This document shows positions 1 through 10,373 of a stretch of DNA of 64,000 nucleotides, in pieces. The stretch covers positions 216,001 to 280,000 of the forward strand of contig CAUJNA010003287.1 in the NCBI GenBank assembly GCA_963377175.1, in the 5' to 3' direction. How positions within the stretch are numbered: the stretch's first letter is position 1; each line of letters opens with the position of its first letter. A program made the position numbers and the translations under genes. The notes beneath the pieces were generated by a model, which was not told the DNA's origin, made no database searches, and was given only the letters and a program-made list of their open reading frames with translations. Source of the DNA: Effrenium voratum (lineage: Eukaryota; Sar; Dinophyceae; Suessiales; Symbiodiniaceae).

Positions 1-164
1 AACCAAAAGGTCAAAGCCAAAAGGTCGGATCAGGTCGATTCGCTTCAGAGATGCGAATCTGAATAAATCGGCGACTTGAAAGAAGGGGAACTCCTACAAA
101 AGAAACATTCACGGGTGAGGCCGCACACCCCATCCCAAAACCGCACGCTGCAATCGCCGAATTC

Positions 165-245
165 GGAGGACACATAAATTGAATTTGCCGGTCCCTCACA
201 CAACTGTAAGAGAGTGAGGCCGGACGCCGAGGAGAAATCGACCTC
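165..245 (-). CDS. Exon candidate, unknown gene (faintly WD-like)
   Basis: On the minus strand an acceptor (TTCAACAG then GAGG) opens a 27-codon frame beginning EVDFSSASGLTLLQLCEG and ending SIYVSS. I end the exon at the base before GAATTCGG, because from there the sequence matches a repeat also found at 18,633-18,768. The frame stays open further (reading EFGDCSVRFWDG, superficially WD40-like), so the true end is uncertain. If this boundary is right the donor is GA, which dinoflagellates are known to tolerate. Function not recognised. Confidence 0.45.
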
Positions 246-421
246 CTGTTGAACAAATGGGAGGCAGGATGTCTCCATATCCCGTCTATGTACCTTTTCA
301 GTGGTAGCTATGGGTTTGAATTTTAACGGGAACTCTCTGGCAGATATCACGGTGAGGATTTGTGGCCAGACTTTTGATTGAGATGGTTCCCTACTACAAT
401 TTGTAGCTCATGTGGTCATAT

Positions 422-525
422 GGGCGTCCTTTTTAGGGGACCCCGAAAATCCCCCAAACTGGTGGAAGTTTTTGGGCATCCCTTTTAGACCTACAAAAAA
501 GGGGTCCCCTCAAAAAAGACACACC
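422..525. repeat. Small foldback element, family J
   Basis: Imperfect inverted repeat: the left end reads GCGTCCTTTTTAGGGG and the right end CCCCTCAAAAAAGACAC. Similar foldbacks lie near 17,283-17,392, 49,664-49,795, 51,890-52,040, 58,102-58,205, 59,068-59,160 and 59,885-59,975. Unlike families A-C its ends do not place GT and AG at the two termini. No coding capacity. Confidence 0.6.
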
Positions 526-634
526 TTTACGACCGAGTTCAGTGAGTGGTTAGTATCCTTGAGGCCAACTCACCACTTCTGCAAGTTTTATCCCAGGCAA
601 GCAAGCCAGCAGCTATGGTTAACCACTCAAATTT

Positions 635-755
635 CCTTGCTGGTGCTCAGGGAATGAAGGAATGAACCCTATAAACCATCTGACTACTGGTTTCCTTTAA
701 GGGGACCAACCCCTGGGATCAGTCCAACGCATTCCCTAGCTATCGCACCAACAGG
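635..755. mobile_element. Introner-like inverted-repeat element, family B copy 1
   Basis: Left end CCTTGCTGGTGCTCAGGGAATG, right end CATTCCCTAGCTATCGCACCAAC, roughly inverted. Read on the minus strand it starts GTGCGATAG at 748 and ends CTGAGCACCAG at 640, i.e. GT...AG, 109 bp. The GT lies directly after the exon candidate at 749-820. Other copies: 32,150-32,287, 35,001-35,119 and 58,783-58,905; half copies near 48,797 and 53,629. Confidence 0.65.
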
Positions 756-820
756 TTGCGCGGCTTGGGGCCCGTACATACGAGGCCCTGGGGCGTGAAG
801 AGCTGCACTTTGGCATCCAC
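749..820 (-). CDS. Exon candidate, unknown gene
   Basis: Minus strand: acceptor CTTCCGTCAG then GTGGATGCC, with 24 codons reading VDAKVQLFTPQGLVCTGP and ending KPRNLL, immediately followed by GTGCGATAG, the end of a family B element. Third positions are mostly G or C. A second minus frame (ending GPQAAQPV) is also open and stays open across removal of the element. The plus strand is open too (VARLGARTYEALGREELHF), so strand is favoured but not proven. Function not recognised. Confidence 0.5.
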
Positions 821-1194
821 CTGACGGAAGCGAGGCCGCCACGGCCCCGGGGTTTTCGATGTTTCAAGGTCAGCGGAACCCAATGGAACCCAGTTACCAC
901 TATAGTAGGTAACCAGGGTTCGGCATATCTTTGGGTTTTACTGATGGCTTCTGTGCGTTCCCTATAGGGTCAGTGGGGGAAGCCTGAACCATATACAAGG
1001 GGCTAAATGATTTAGAATGGGGGTTTGGGTACTGCAACATGAATTCTAGTCGTGTTCACTTCCTAAGTGGGTTGGCCAAAAAAGGCTCCCAAACATGTTG
1101 CTTGCCACTAAAAGTTTAAATGTTCGCAGGAACTCAGGGGACTGAGCAGAGTTACTCTACAAATGAACGGAAAGAACCAAAAAAGAAACGGCTA

Positions 1195-1294
1195 AAAGTT
1201 GGCACCAATCGCTGGGGGACCGATTGGACCCATTGCTAGAGGAGACATCGATCCTTTTGGGCCATGGATCCCACTCTTTGGGGGGCGGTTTTAC
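1195..1294. repeat. Shared intron-start repeat, family K (partial family A end)
   Basis: On the minus strand the sequence just after the exon ending at 1,295 reads CAAAGAGTGGGATCCATGG, then CCCAAAAGGATCGATG, ending in GGTCCCCCAGC, which is a family A terminus. The same block follows another exon candidate at 26,287-26,402. Two introns therefore begin with the same repeat. Confidence 0.6.
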
Positions 1295-1366
1295 CCCGCC
1301 AGCACTGCGCCTCCTGGCCGGCGGCGGCGAGAAGCTCCACGTCCCGAATCTGCAGGGTCGCCAGGC
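1295..1366 (-). CDS. Exon candidate, unknown gene
   Basis: Minus strand: acceptor GGCCTTTGAG then GCCTGGCG, an AG/G boundary, and donor GGCGGG then GTAAAAC. The frame reads LATLQIRDVELLAAAGQE and ends AQCWR; almost every third position is G or C. The antisense plus frame is also open (LRLLAGGGEKLHVPNLQG) with a GTAAGT after it. I prefer minus because of the boundaries and because the repeat that follows also follows a minus exon at 26.4 kb. Function not recognised. Confidence 0.55.
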
Positions 1367-1509
1367 CTCAAAGGCCCAGATCGAAGTAAGTCCGCGTTTT
1401 CCATGGCGAAATGTCCAGAGATCGCAATGGAAACCAGAAATCTCGTTGGGTTGATTCCATGCGAAATCACCTCACTGGTGCCTGGAGTGGTTTTTGTTTG
1501 ACAGTATTC

Positions 1510-1620
1510 TAGGGGTTGATTCCTTGTCCATTCGTTTTCAACCATCGTTCTTTTCAAAAACCAGATCTGTTTCCAACCAGAAGTTCTGATGGTTAGATGA
1601 ACAGAGGGCCAATGGAAACC
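1510..1620. repeat. Dispersed repeat family E
   Basis: Begins CTAGGGGTTGATTCC and contains CAACCATCGTTCTTTTCAAA and CAGATCTGTTTCCAACC. Other copies: 16,027-16,120, 30,788-30,880, 40,620-40,790 (plus sense) and 28,070-28,155, 42,390-42,478 (inverted). In the minus sense the family ends AATCAACCCCTAG, usable as a splice acceptor. No ORF of interest. Confidence 0.65.
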
Positions 1621-1994
1621 AGAATCAAAACCATTCCTAGAGTCTCCGTGACCCTTAAAAAAGGGGTCCGTGACCATGACCCCATCTTTTTAAGGTTCAT
1701 GGAGACTACAGGTGAGTCGCAATCAAAACCTGGTACTAAAATGGTCTACCCAGAAACATGTACCTGCGAAGCCCGTATATGCAAAAAAAATGCCCTCGAG
1801 CTTTTCTAAGTGTATTCTGGTCGTTGTTTTGGGAAAAAGGCGTTGTTTAGGAAAAACGCCGTGGGCCAATTCTGGCTCACCCTGCACGTCCTTTTCGCCC
1901 GCGTGACGAAGCTGGCCATGCCGGGTAGCCAAGAAAGAAAGCGGGCCTGTCAGGTTTTGTTGAGTACATGAGGAAATCAAAAGACTTTGGGGTT

Positions 1995-3903
1995 TCAGTC
2001 TCCTTCGACAAGCCCACAGCGTTTCAATAGGCACTTCATCTTGATCAAGTTCCTTTGCACAACTCGTTGTGAGCAAAGCCTCGGTGAAACTCTTCGTGAC
2101 AGCAAGCTACACCGGCCAATATAGTCCTCACACCCCTCGCAGTTGAACAGGATTGGGTTGATTACAACTTGAGCGCCCCTGTTTAAGGCGCCTTGCATTT
2201 CCCAAAGCTGGTGGTGGAAATAATGGACCTTTGGTCGCAAGGAGTAACCTCCCGTGTTGGAGTCCATGCAGTGAACAGCCAACCAAATATAGCCCCGGAG
2301 CAGCTGAAAACCAGCCACAACCATGAGCATTGCACACTCCTTTGGCAAGCCAATGCCATGGGAATACTGTATTCCAAGAAAATCCAAAGCCCCAGTTGTA
2401 GCTTGCAAAATTGCCCCAAGGGGCCTCAAATCATTGTGGCTCTTGGGCTTCTTGATGGCACACTTGACCTGAAAGACAAGGAAATCCAGCAACATAGGCA
2501 CATCGCCGCCGTGACACTTCAGCCAGGCATGGGACATAGAATTGGGGTAGTGCATATTCAAGCGAGTGAACTGACGAACTTTTGGCGACTTCTGCTCAGC
2601 TTGCGCCCAAAGCTTGAAGACTCCAAATGCTCGGTTCATCCTGTCTTCTATTGAGACGCTCGCTTCCGGGTCCCAATCAAAGTAGCCCCTGTTGCACATC
2701 AAAATCAAGCTAGAACCGATATGGTCGCGAAGGAACCCATGTTTCAGAGTATGGAACATATCCCGACGGAAGAGCCTGACACACTCCACTCCTTCAGGAT
2801 GGTAGAACGGCACGCTTGCCAAAGCAGGCACCTCATGCGCCAGCCAAGGCGGGCTGCTGTAAAGTGACTCCGGCCAGCTAGGCGGCTCCCGCAGGTCGGC
2901 CAGCGGGTATTCTTCAGAACCACAGCTGCATTCGGGGCAGAATTTCAAGAAATTGGCCGTTCCACTATTTCTGAACGAGCGGCTGAAGTTGCCACAGTCA
3001 ACATGCCATTCGGCATCTCCTTTCATACCTATAAACCCAACTCGGTACGTTTCTCCTCGACTTGCCAACCCATCACGGTACAAGGCCTTTAGGCTGTCCG
3101 CAATGTCCTGTAGCAAGCTAGGGATCAAGGTGGGGAACTCGTCAAAGACTGCGTGGGGCACAACGCTGTGCATGAAGTGAGACAAATAACTGTTGCCCCT
3201 ACCATTGTGTGGAACGTCTACCATGGGAATAGAGGTGCCCTCGTTGGACTTTCGTCTCTTGGGGCACTCGTGGAAATCCATGTTGGGCAAATGCCGGGAA
3301 TTCTTCAGCTTCGCCCGTTGGGTGCATGAAAGGCCAAGTTTGCTATGGGGCATTGGGTTCCGCCTTGTCCGGGAGTCCCGAGCTGATTTGAGCATGTGGT
3401 GCGGCAGCCCAAAAGCTGTCTCAAACGAAAGCACCAAAACTGGGGTTTTTCGCAGGGTTCTCCCCTTGTCCCCGTGAAGCGAAAGTGGAATCACCCTTTC
3501 CCATTCTTCAGGGTTTGGGTAATCATGGAAAAGCACATGCCCAGGCTCTGAATGTTGAAACGCAGTCCAGAATTTGCGCAGTAACTTCCGACTTTCACTG
3601 CCGATGCTGAGTCCGCCAAGCAAAACCTTCGGGCTGTGTTTCAGAAGGTAGGCCATATAGTCATGAACCTTGAGATGCGGAACATTTGTGACGTCCCCCT
3701 TCTCGTTCACAACTTGCATGTTGCTCGTCGGAACCCTGAGGGCAAGGTTGAAGTAACCAAACACCCTATGGGCATCCCGCTCCCCATGGGTTGGAGCCAC
3801 TTTCGCAGACTCATCTATCACCGCGTCACGTGCCACAGGTTGAAGCGCCCGTGAAACGATGCCAACATGATAGGCCGGGGCCTTGGGGTGGCAGCGTACC
3901 CAG
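1995..3903 (-). CDS. DDE-transposase-like protein (CACTA/Plavaka-like fold)
   Basis: The longest credible ORF of the window: 613 codons from a GTG at 3,836, open back to a stop near 3,906, so it is probably a 3' exon whose start lies upstream. Motifs in order (residues counted from 3,836): VIPLSLHGDKGRTLRKTPVL near 115-133 fits the first catalytic Asp block; paired Cys in CPECSCG near 300; RRDMFHTLKHGFLRDHIGSS near 354-373 fits the second Asp block with its DxxH..G signature; RPKVHYFHHQLWEMQG near 530 and NCEGCEDYIGRCSLLSRRV near 563 fit the late H...E segment. This order is that of CACTA/Plavaka-type transposases, which cut and paste DNA. Family assignment is by motif resemblance. No internal stop, so it may be intact. 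Ends GLVEGD then a stop. Confidence 0.7.
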
Positions 3904-4229
3904 AATCAACCCGCCCACATTCTTAGACCCTGGCGCCATCAGCCACGTTTTCCGCCAAGTGCTCAAGCACGTCGATGCTGGAAGATGAGATACCTCCCAG
4001 GCAGGCCAGTGGCGAACACTATCCGATCCACAAATCAAGGGGCGTTGAATTGTGCAGCGATCCACGCACTTAAACTCTCTCATTTTTGCCGAGGTTTGTT
4101 CCAATCAGCGCTGCTAAGAGCCAGCTCTAACCTGCCGAATGCACCAGTCGCATTGCACGCAAGTGCTGCCTCAGCCTACTGTTGGGCTTTAAACTGCAAA
4201 ACTTGGGCTCCTACATCGATCTAATCAAT

Positions 4230-4568
4230 CTACTTTGCCCGCTTGGCAGCCTTGGCTTTCGCGGCTTTTGAAGCCTCCCGCTTTCGGCACGCATCAGGAT
4301 TGGGGCCCTCGTCGTGTGAGTCAGCTGTGGCCGCAGCCTTAGCCTTTGGCTTTGGCCTAGCGGTCCCTGGCATTGCCTTGGGCCTGCTCTTGGCTTTAGC
4401 TTTCGTCATGATCATCCTGCGCAGGGGCGTTATGGAGCACTGGCAGGCAAAAGGAACGAACTTGTCATTAAATGTCCTGGCGCGATTCTCCAAATCAAAG
4501 GATTGCACCATCCTCAAGCTAGGCTTCAAACCAGTTCCATTTCCCAAGTGAAACTGACCAAAAATCAA
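4230..4568 (-). CDS. Lysine/alanine-rich exon of the element
   Basis: Minus ORF with the segment SFDLENRARTFNDKFVPFAC followed by a strongly basic tail of KAKAK and RPKPKAKAAA repeats ending KAAKAKAAKRAK. The tail resembles a nuclear-localising, nucleic-acid-binding extension. It lies between the helical exon at 4,572-5,060 and the transposase-like ORF and probably belongs to the same transcript. Role unknown. Confidence 0.45.
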   Translation of the reverse strand: MIFGQFHLGNGTGLKPSLRMVQSFDLENRARTFNDKFVPFACQCSITPLRRMIMTKAKAKSRPKAMPGTARPKPKAKAAATADSHDEGPNPDACRKREASKAAKAKAAKRAK

Positions 4569-4571
4569 ATC

Positions 4572-5060
4572 TCAGGCGACCGCTGCACCTTGCACTTCTG
4601 ATAGAGGATCATTACCTTGTCTTCTTGCCTGGGCTACGCGGAGATTGAAGTTGCCCCCCGTAAAAGAACACGCAGCGCTAGCAAGGTGCTCGGGAGTAAC
4701 TCCGTGAAGGACGCAAGTGGAGTGCAGAGTCTGAAGCTCATCAAGGGAAGCATTCAATTCTTTGCGGGTCTCTTCAAGTTTTCCAGCCATCCTTAGATGA
4801 AAGTGCTTCTTCATATGTGCGTGCCAAAGGTTATATAGGCGTGTGAGGCAACGCAGTTCATACAAGGCTCTTGGCGGCCAAATCACTGGTCCTTGTAGTT
4901 GGGGCCAAATCCGTAGACAAAGTTTCCAATTTGGCAATCCTCTTCATGGCACTTGCGATCGCCTTTGGGAGGGCTGATATGGTGTGGGCAGGTTCCTGCG
5001 TCTCGGGGTAGCCCATACGCTTTAGAAGCTTCATGACCTCAGTCTCCGTGTTATTCGCGG
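4572..5060 (-). CDS. Helical exon(s) of the element
   Basis: Two overlapping minus frames look coding and are probably joined by a short intron or represent two exons: upstream ETEVMKLLKRMGYPETQEPA continuing LPKAIASAMKRIAKLETL, and downstream LYELRCLTRLYNLWHAHMKK, then MAGKLEETRKELNASLDELQ, HSTCVLHGVTPEHLASAAC and LRVAQARRQGNDPLSEVQG. The pattern suggests amphipathic helices and a coiled coil. No family recognised. Confidence 0.45.
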
Positions 5061-5479
5061 TCTGGCGCGGCTGGCTCTTGGCTTGTGAGTCTGCAGCATG
5101 GCCTGCCCGCAGAGGACTCGTGCGCGCCAGCTCCCTTGAGAGCGTTCAGGGTTCGATCCCCACGAGTTAAACCAGCATCCACCCAATTGGACCACACATT
5201 GAGGAGACAAGCTGTGACATGGTTTGAGGGCGGGGGGTGGTGGCTCGATCGGCTTTTTATTGGCGGTGCTGGGCGTGTGGCCCCTTTTCTCTTGGAAAAG
5301 AGGGGTCCGGGATCCTAAGCCCATTTAACTCAGACGTCGTGCTTGATTGGGCGCATGAAGAGAACCCCCAACAGCCAAGCTGGCTGATGTCAGAAAACCG
5401 CACAATTAGGGAAGTGATGGAACTGGCTGATCGTCCTTAAGATTGAGGAATCGCTGTAAATCAGGGGTTTTTCCTCATT

Positions 5480-6148
5480 GCTCACGATCGATCGAACAGT
5501 GAATTGTGTGCCAGCGGGCTCCTTCGTCCTGCATCTGGGCTCCGAAGTCCATCTCGATGTCAAGGTCGCCTTCCATTTCGATATCCTGCTGCTCATCAAG
5601 AGTTGCCCGAGCAGTGCGCCTTGTCAGGATGCGGGTGGGCGGCGTAGTTTGGGGCAGAACTAGCAGGCAGGCTACGGAGAATATTCAATCAACCCTAATT
5701 TACTTCAGGCGTGGCGCTTGTGATGCCCGTGCTCTTTCAATTCGACGTAATACTTCAGCTCGTTCTTGTATTTGTTCTTCCTGGATCGCGACCAAGCGTA
5801 TATTCAGGGATTGATGCCCATGCATTAATGTAGCAGAATTGGCTGTGACAATCTCGGGTGGCCTGATGAGGCGGGAAGGGTCAAGCTCAGCCTGCCGCAC
5901 AACCTCCTGAATATAGTCCCTTAGATCCATTGAGCTGGAGTTTGTATTGCGTGGCTGTCACCATGCTTCCATTCTAGTACGTGTACAACCACGAAACCAT
6001 TGTATGTAGGGCACGCATCTTTTCCGTCATCTTCCATATCCTTGACGCTTAGGAAGGCAAACTCGACACCGATCTCAGTTTCCTTGGCCTTCTGGGTTTT
6101 GATGCTGTATCGCTTCAAGAACTTCTCCTGCAGGGACAAGGGATGCAT
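5480..6148 (-). CDS. Small exons of the element
   Basis: Three minus segments look coding. 6,148-5,940: LSLQEKFLKRYSIKTQKAKE then IGVEFAFLSVKDMEDDG. 5,930-5,700: MDLRDYIQEVVRQAELDPSR and ATLMHGHQSLNIRLVAIQEE, helical and charged. 5,620-5,480: ATLDEQQDIEMEGDLDIEMD then FGAQMQDEGARWH, acidic. Their spacing and shared strand fit exons of one protein upstream of the transposase-like ORF. Boundaries not resolved; function unknown. Confidence 0.4.
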
Positions 6149-6203
6149 TTCTCGGGCAAACTAGGCAAGGTTCAGAACGTTAGCCCTTCCCACTCAAGTT
6201 CAA

Positions 6204-7259
6204 TCACGCTTGGCAAGCCCTGTCCGCATCGTTGCCGCAAGCTTTGAACATCTTGAAGAGTTGGCCTTTGTTGGTGTCCCACATTTCCCTAATGTTTTCT
6301 GCCAGTCGGTGGCCCTGCCGGGCGGTTGGTTGCAAAAGCCGCCGCAACCTTCTGTCAATTGCAGCTTCACTTGGCTCCGGCTGGCTGCCACTCTCTTGGC
6401 CCCCCCCCAGTGCACCACTCGAGCAAACTTGGGTGGGGGTCAGTTGGGCGGGCGGCACCTGAGTCACTGTGTTGGCTGAGGCGGCCAGAGCAAGGGCTGT
6501 ATCAGGCACGGTTTGGACGGAAGCTGGGCTGTCAGTTGAGGTAGGCTCTTTTGGAGGCTCTGTGTCCGGCTCTTTTGCAGGCTCTGTGTCCGGCTCTTTT
6601 GCAGGCTCTGTGCCTGACTCTTTTGCAGGCTCCGGCTCTTTTGGGGGCTCTGTGTCCTCTGCCAGCTCTTTTGGAGGCTCTGTGTCCAAAGGGCAGACTT
6701 CTTGTTCAGGAAGCCCACCATTGCCAGCCCCTGTACCTTGCGGTTCAGTACCTTGAAGTTGTGGTTCAGGAGCAGCTTCCCCCTCCAACTCACGTGGTGT
6801 TTTTGGGGCGGCAAGGTTCTCAGACACTGCGACATCCCACGGGTCCTGTGAATCCGGGAATAAGGGCTCAGCATGAGGTGTATCATTTTTGGTGTCTTCT
6901 TCACCAGGGGTCGACGGGATCACTTCCTCAACCTCCGAGCTTTGAGAGTCCCCAACCTCAACCGCGCGGAAAGTGATGTGCCCATAGCGCACCCAATCAT
7001 CCTCCCACTGCATGTTCCGAAATTCCTGAATTTCCCTCATATCTTCAGCAAATTCTTCATCATAAAGGGTTGCATCACTCCCCTGGCTCGAAGTAGCCTT
7101 GACACGACAACTTTGAACAATTGCGGAATTGTTATTAACACCGCGCGCTTGTTGGCCGAGTTGCCAGGATCGGCTGCTGAGACCGAAGAATGGTGGAATT
7201 GATCTCCTACCGCCGGTTGCAGCGCGGGCACCCAGATCCAACACTAGACGCAAATGCAA
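6204..7259 (-). CDS. Acidic Pro/Glu-rich repeat protein of the element
   Basis: A 351-codon minus ORF. Residues about 60-110 are acidic and globular-looking (EFAEDMREIQEFRNMQWEDD, RYGHITFRAVEVG). Residues about 195-245 carry degenerate 8-residue repeats of the type EPAKEPDT / EPPKEP. The C-terminal 60 residues are conserved-looking and helical: DRRLRRLLQPTARQGHRLAE, then REMWDTNKGQLFKMFKACG. The last motif recalls a segment that follows the methyltransferase-like domain in the symbiodinian family I have in mind. The low-complexity part may be a linker. Confidence 0.55.
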   Translation of the reverse strand: MHLRLVLDLGARAATGGRRSIPPFFGLSSRSWQLGQQARGVNNNSAIVQSCRVKATSSQGSDATLYDEEFAEDMREIQEFRNMQWEDDWVRYGHITFRAVEVGDSQSSEVEEVIPSTPGEEDTKNDTPHAEPLFPDSQDPWDVAVSENLAAPKTPRELEGEAAPEPQLQGTEPQGTGAGNGGLPEQEVCPLDTEPPKELAEDTEPPKEPEPAKESGTEPAKEPDTEPAKEPDTEPPKEPTSTDSPASVQTVPDTALALAASANTVTQVPPAQLTPTQVCSSGALGGGQESGSQPEPSEAAIDRRLRRLLQPTARQGHRLAENIREMWDTNKGQLFKMFKACGNDADRACQA

Positions 7260-7703
7260 GCGTTGTTTGGAAGGGGTTTCAGAGGCGCCTGAAGTTCGGC
7301 CTGCAATTCCAACTCCTCTGAATCCGGTTCCATTTTCGTGGCGAGCAGGGTGTTCACAGGCTGCGCCAACATCCCAGTCCCACGGACAAGTGACTCACAA
7401 GAGCCTGTAACACTCATGGCGCGTTGCGCTGGCAGACAAGCACAAAAACCAACTTGAGCACGTCAAATATAGCAGCGAAATAGCGACTGCAGTGATGTGT
7501 TGCGCAAGCACTTCAAAGTGAGTTCAAGGCGTTCCGTGAATTTCTGCCTTTCTCCGCGAATTTCCGCCCTTTGACCGGGGATTTCCGCCCTTGTTTGGCC
7601 ATGCAAACATAATGTTCAACCGCACATGCCAGCGGAAATGAAACGCAGTGCTGAATTTCACACCCGCGCGCATACGCGCAGGCAAACTAGCATCACACAG
7701 CCA

Positions 7704-7931
7704 CTATGGCCACTGTGTTGGGACCAACTTCTTAATTTCCTCAGGGAGGCTCATGAATTTAGAAGTCCTCATGTAAATCATGGGCCCTTCCAACTTGGCC
7801 TCAGGCCAGGACTCCCACTCCATGCTCTCCAAGAAGTTCAGGACAGGCGCATCCAGGTCAGCCTGTCCAAAGCAAAGCGTATTTCCTTTCGGGTCTGAAT
7901 CCGGGCTTATGTAGCACTCGTCCGGAACCAA
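7704..7931 (-). CDS. Exon of the methyltransferase-like protein
   Basis: Minus frame with DECYISPDSDPKGNTLCFG and QADLDAPVLNFLESMEWESW, then MRTSKFMSLPEEIKKLVPTQ, stopping inside the next intron. It lies downstream (minus sense) of the 8,693-9,820 exons, separated by an intron holding the 8.0-8.64 kb satellite. Likely C-terminal part of the same protein; function unknown. Confidence 0.5.
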   Translation of the reverse strand: MVPDECYISPDSDPKGNTLCFGQADLDAPVLNFLESMEWESWPEAKLEGPMIYMRTSKFMSLPEEIKKLVPTQWP

Positions 7932-7999
7932 ACACTGGGTCCAAGTAAACTTTGTCGAGGCCTCCTCTTAAAAATGGTCCGGTTCACTCCCAACTTGAT

Positions 8000-8640
8000 T
8001 TCGGTCTCCAAGATGTCAAAGGGTTTTCAGGAGGTGGCCTGGGATGCTGCCAAACCAGACCGTTTGAGGCCACTTCAGGCCACCTCTTGAAATGGTCAAA
8101 ATCACCCACCACCCCACTCAAAAAGCTTGAGTCGAGTGCAAAAGCACTTTCAGCAAGTGGCCTGGGATGTCGCTAGAAAGATGTTTCTTCCTCTTGATAT
8201 GGTCATGCACCCACCACCCCAATCAAAGAGCTTGTCGAGTGAGGAACAGGCTTTCAACAAGTGGCATCAGATGCTGCCAACACAACATTTTTTGAAGCCA
8301 CTTCAGGCCACCTTTGGAAATTTCACCACCCCACTCAAAAAAGCTTGAGTCGAGTGACTATACAACTTTCAGCAGGTGGCCTGGGATGCTGCCAAAGAGA
8401 CATTTTTGAGGCCACTTCAGGCCACCTCTTGAAAACGGTCAAGCCCGCCCGACCCACTCAAGGAATTTCAGCAAGTGGCCTGGATGCTGCTAGAAAGATG
8501 TTTTGTGAAAATGGTCAAGTTAACCCAAAACAGATTCGACTTTCAGCAGGTGGCCTGGGATGCTGTTAAAAAGATGCTTTGAAGCCACTTCAGGCCACCT
8601 CTTGAAAATGGTCAAGTTAACCCAGCACACTCAAAGCTTG
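8000..8640. repeat. Intronic tandem repeat with self-complementary units
   Basis: About six diverged units spaced 75-125 bp. Each begins near CAGCAGGTGGCCTGGGATG and contains GGCCACTTCAGGCCACCTC, so AGGTGGCCTG in one part is complementary to CAGGCCACCT in the other. Units also share CCACCCCACTCAAAAAGC and TTGAAAATGGTCAAG. The array fills the intron between 8,693 and 7,931 of the methyltransferase-like gene. Confidence 0.75.
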
Positions 8641-8692
8641 ATTTCGGGGACTTATCAACGTACAACTGGACCAGGAGTCTTACACTCTTCAC

Positions 8693-9820
8693 CTGTGTTG
8701 GAATGTAGCTGGCCTCTGGAACAGGCGGGGCCCGGTATTCAGCTGGAAGTCCACGGTGCGCAGCGATCATTTGCACCACCCGCCGAGCATATTTGGGGCT
8801 GTAGGTCCTGAGCCAGGTCAGGCTAGAGCGTCATTCGGGGAGGGCATTCGTGATGTATATCGCAGGCGAGGCTCTCCGATTTCTTCAACGCCGGTAATCC
8901 CGCAAAAGCTTGGGCCCCCTTCTTGTTGTAATACTTTTTGCACGTTGGCGCAACCGCTGACCGGGCTGGTTCTTTTGCCAACTTGTCGGTTTGCAAGGCC
9001 CGGACAGCACAGGATGAAGACCAGCAAACTGTTCGCTTTGCCGAAGGGCTTCCCCACTTTGCCATCCAGAAAGCTTGGCGAAACACCTGAATGCAATGCC
9101 AAGGATCGTCAAGCGCGTTGAACAATAATCATGGACCCTTCCAAGCGCAGACTTGGCACAGGGCACCCCGCTCTTTTCAAGGAAATAAGCAGCCATTGAA
9201 ACCTATCGTGGAGATATATCAATGAAGATCCCGGATTCTCCAGGCACCAAGCCCCAGAGACCGCACTCGTCAACGCCATGATGAGGCAGGACCTGCAGGG
9301 CGGTGAAAGCTGGGCATATGCAACACCAAGGGTTCCCTCAGCTTACCCCCGCACCTGCTGGTTTGGCAGTTTCCTTCCTGCACACTTTTGTGACAAAGCC
9401 GGCCCATCGGGTTCCACTCATGCCGGCCGCTTGTGTATCGGTTAACCACTACCCAAGTGCTACACACTGTAGCAAGATACGTGTAGATTCCACAGTCGGT
9501 GCCACGAAGCACCAATAGTATGGACAACCTTGGGTGTCAAGCAATATCAACGACATCGTCAACCTTCTGAATCAAGATCCGTATGAAACACATGGAATGG
9601 CCCCGCGCACACGATTGAAGACAGCTGAGTGACAGGAATCCACTGTTTTCAGCGATGTCCATGCACGAGCGTTTTTGCTTGGCCTTCTTGTTCTGGGGCT
9701 GGTCGTAAAGCACATCGATACATCGTGTGACAAAGCCACATTGCTCGGCAAGTCTGGAAATTCTGGCTCGCCCCGAAAAGAGTTCCAGCACGTCAACTTT
9801 CTCGGGCAATGGGTGGGGTC
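8693..9820 (-). CDS. SAM-dependent methyltransferase-like protein, split over four exons
   Basis: Minus exons: 9,820 to about 9,640 (acceptor CGCAG/GACC) with VDVLELFSGRARISRLAEQC and CIDVLYDQPQNKKAKQKR, a SAM motif I like C5-DNA-methyltransferase LxLFSG; 9,466-9,355 with VCSTWVVVNRYTSGRHEWNP and KSVQEGNCQTS, donor CAG/GTGCGG; 9,086-8,823 with FWMAKWGSPSAKRTVCWSS then KKYYNKKGAQAFAGLPALKK, acceptor TTCAG/GTG; 8,807-8,693 with SPKYARRVVQMIAAHRGLP, ending CAG/GTGAAG. This succession of motifs is that of a family abundant in symbiodinian genomes. I do not see the Pro-Cys catalytic dipeptide of C5 enzymes, so activity and substrate are open. It sits upstream of the transposase-like ORF in the same locus. 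Confidence 0.65.
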
Positions 9821-10373
9821 CTGCGAAGAAGCTGCACAGGATCACCGTGCAGATGAATGCCTGCAGGCGTGGCTTAACCGGGAGCAATACAAATTGCATC
9901 AATTTGGAGGCCTTGGGGCATTGCAAGAAGATCAACCGCCGAATCACCGTTTCCAGTGGCACAGCCGCCATGGCAAGAACTGGCCAACCCAAGCTTGAGA
10001 CCAAAATCTTGCGAATGGCAAGTCTGAGAAAGAGGCAACACAACCAAGGGAGCATTGGGGGCTTTGTTGTTCACAACTTTAGTGCTGGATCTCAACAAGC
10101 TAATCGCTGTGGGCGCACTGCTCCGAGATTGGTTCAGTAGCCCTCGCTTGGCTAGACCGCCTTGCCCGCGTCTCATACACCTGGCCGGGCGATTTCAACC
10201 AATGGCACATGGTGCATTTCGTAGCTGGGCATGAGCTCAGCACTTTTCACCCCTGCGTGTGATCACACTGCTCAATGAATTGCCAGAGGACTTGCATTTA
10301 AATGCATGTTCTGGCACACCCCCAAAAGACGTGGGCTGGACAGCTGGGCTCAATAGGTGCAAGCCAGATCAGT

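Noticed and set aside
5088..5168. tRNA or tRNA-derived SINE around GGTTCGATCCCC
   Set aside because: The B-box-like motif is present, but the T stem has two mismatches and no A box, anticodon arm or acceptor stem pairs with it.
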